Positions 51,491 to 52,037 of a stretch of 52,037 bases of DNA are shown here, piece by piece (the stretch's first letter is position 1; each line of letters starts with the position of its first letter). A program made the position numbers and the translations under genes. The notes beneath the pieces are model-generated. The model was not told where the DNA came from. It made no database searches and worked only from the letters and a program-made list of their open reading frames with translations. The stretch is from Candidatus Aminicenantota bacterium (GTDB lineage: Bacteria > Acidobacteriota > Aminicenantia > UBA2199): NCBI GenBank assembly GCA_011772425.1, contig WVZO01000045.1, positions 1 through 52,037 on the forward strand. The letters run 5' to 3'.

Positions 51491-51596
51491 GAGCCACGAA
51501 GGCATTTACAATGCGGTAAAAAGCACGAAGAGACACGAAGTTTTATATTTATTTCCTTTGTGTTTCTTTGTGTAACTTCGTGTAACTTCGTGGCTA
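51491..51596. repeat. CCACGAAG-type long inverted repeat
   Basis: GAGCCACGAAGGC with AGCACGAAGAGACACGAAG on the left faces CCTTTGTGTTTCTTTGTGTA then ACTTCGTGTAACTTCGTGGC on the right. The inserted GCATTTACAAT piece also occurs at 36547-36557 after the histidine kinase. Confidence 0.7.
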
Positions 51597-51618
51597 AAAA
51601 CCAAAAAGGAGAAAGGGC

Positions 51619-52037
51619 ATGTTATCGATTGGCGAGTTTTCGCGGGTGACGCAGTTGACTATTAAAGCTCTCCGGCTTTATCATGAGAAAGGAATTTTGA
51701 TCCCGGATCGCATCGATTACGATTCCAAATACCGGTATTATCGCAGCAGTGCCGTGGAAAAAGCCATGGTTATTAAACGGTTAAAAGATATGGGATTTTC
51801 TTTGAATGAAATCAAAGAAATCGTGCAGGAATGCAGCGATGACACGCAGGTGGCTGCGTACGTGGAAAAAAAGTTGAAAGCGGTAGATGAAGTCATCTGC
51901 CAGCACATGGATATAAAGCAGAATTTATTTTTATTTATGCAAAGGGATAAAGAAGAGCAAACGGGCCATGACCATACCAATCCGTCACCTGCTGTTGAAG
52001 AAGAAATCATTCCCGGTATGCTGATTGCCGGTATCCG
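51619..52037 (+). CDS. MerR-family transcriptional regulator (3' end outside window)
   Basis: The frame runs from ATG 51619 (AAGGAG upstream) through the window edge; 139 full codons are visible. The N-terminus MLSIGEFSRVTQLTIKALRL YHEKGILIP-type sequence is the MerR helix-turn-helix and wing (YYRSSAVEKAMVIKRLKDMG), followed by a coiled-coil dimerisation helix. The last visible residues (EEEIIPGMLIAGI) look like the first strand of a C-terminal GyrI-like effector domain, as in BmrR/BltR-type multidrug-sensing regulators. It would then share its ligand-domain type with the preceding gene. Confidence 0.9.
   Translation, partial: MLSIGEFSRVTQLTIKALRLYHEKGILIPDRIDYDSKYRYYRSSAVEKAMVIKRLKDMGFSLNEIKEIVQECSDDTQVAAYVEKKLKAVDEVICQHMDIKQNLFLFMQRDKEEQTGHDHTNPSPAVEEEIIPGMLIAGI

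Overview
The window looks like chromosome of an anaerobic, protein-degrading Gram-negative-type bacterium. Several features point to the Acidobacteriota / Candidatus Aminicenantes sphere: a VWFA-related protein of the type first described from Acidobacteria, two secreted 6-bladed beta-propeller proteins, a tricorn-type S41 protease, an S9 dipeptidyl peptidase, two M14 metallopeptidases, a TonB-dependent receptor and an aldehyde:ferredoxin oxidoreductase. No rRNA, tRNA or marker gene is present, so this placement is an inference. Genes mostly have strong AGGAGG ribosome-binding sites, and intergenic DNA is AT-rich and unusually full of repeats.

Layout. 1-5.8 kb: the end of one M14-like protein, a VWFA-related protein and a complete M14 peptidase. 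5.8-11.3 kb: a beta-propeller protein, a lipoprotein, a CrtI-like oxidoreductase, a nuclease-like gene remnant and a YkvI-like membrane protein. 12.0-14.5 kb: a GC-rich, foreign-looking TIR-WD40 gene followed by the truncated start of another TIR gene. 14.5-17.0 kb: a TonB-dependent receptor fused in frame to an upstream remnant of a membrane regulator. 17.0-18.4 kb: no intact gene, but stacked repeats and gene tails. 18.5-28.4 kb: a caspase-like protein with four Cys-rich repeats, a serine hydrolase, a DUF4198-like protein, an Ntn hydrolase, an M20 peptidase, a membrane LuxR regulator and a second propeller. 28.5-43.3 kb: a TPR/ankyrin/MBL-like lipoprotein, a PrmA-like methyltransferase, the S9 peptidase, AOR, a hybrid histidine kinase and the tricorn protease. 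43.4-49.9 kb: an accessory zone with a 21-bp tandem array, several toxin-antitoxin-like genes, WD40 gene tails and a DUF4143 ATPase with an altered Walker A. 50-52 kb: a GPP34 protein, a GyrI-like protein and the start of a MerR regulator.

How the genes fit together. Peptidases (M14, M20, S9, S41), the TonB receptor and AOR fit uptake and fermentation of peptides, with AOR oxidising aldehydes derived from amino acids. The histidine kinase, LuxR and MerR proteins are candidate regulators. TIR-WD40, the TA-like modules and the ATPase are accessory or defence-like.

The least ordinary content is between genes. (1) There are several unrelated arrays sharing an exact 21-bp period (11334-11417, 17216-17257, 17857-18183, 43608-44069). 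The largest has 21 units in 441 bp with palindromic CTTCAA-n-TTGAAG cores. (2) Small gene tails and gene starts have been copied or left behind next to unrelated genes. Several abut a recurrent motif, GGTGCCAGGTAAATTATTTC, or a (G/A)CAGGCA-type motif. (3) Five copies of a GC-rich hairpin and many heptamer-type repeats are dispersed. No transposase is visible to explain them.
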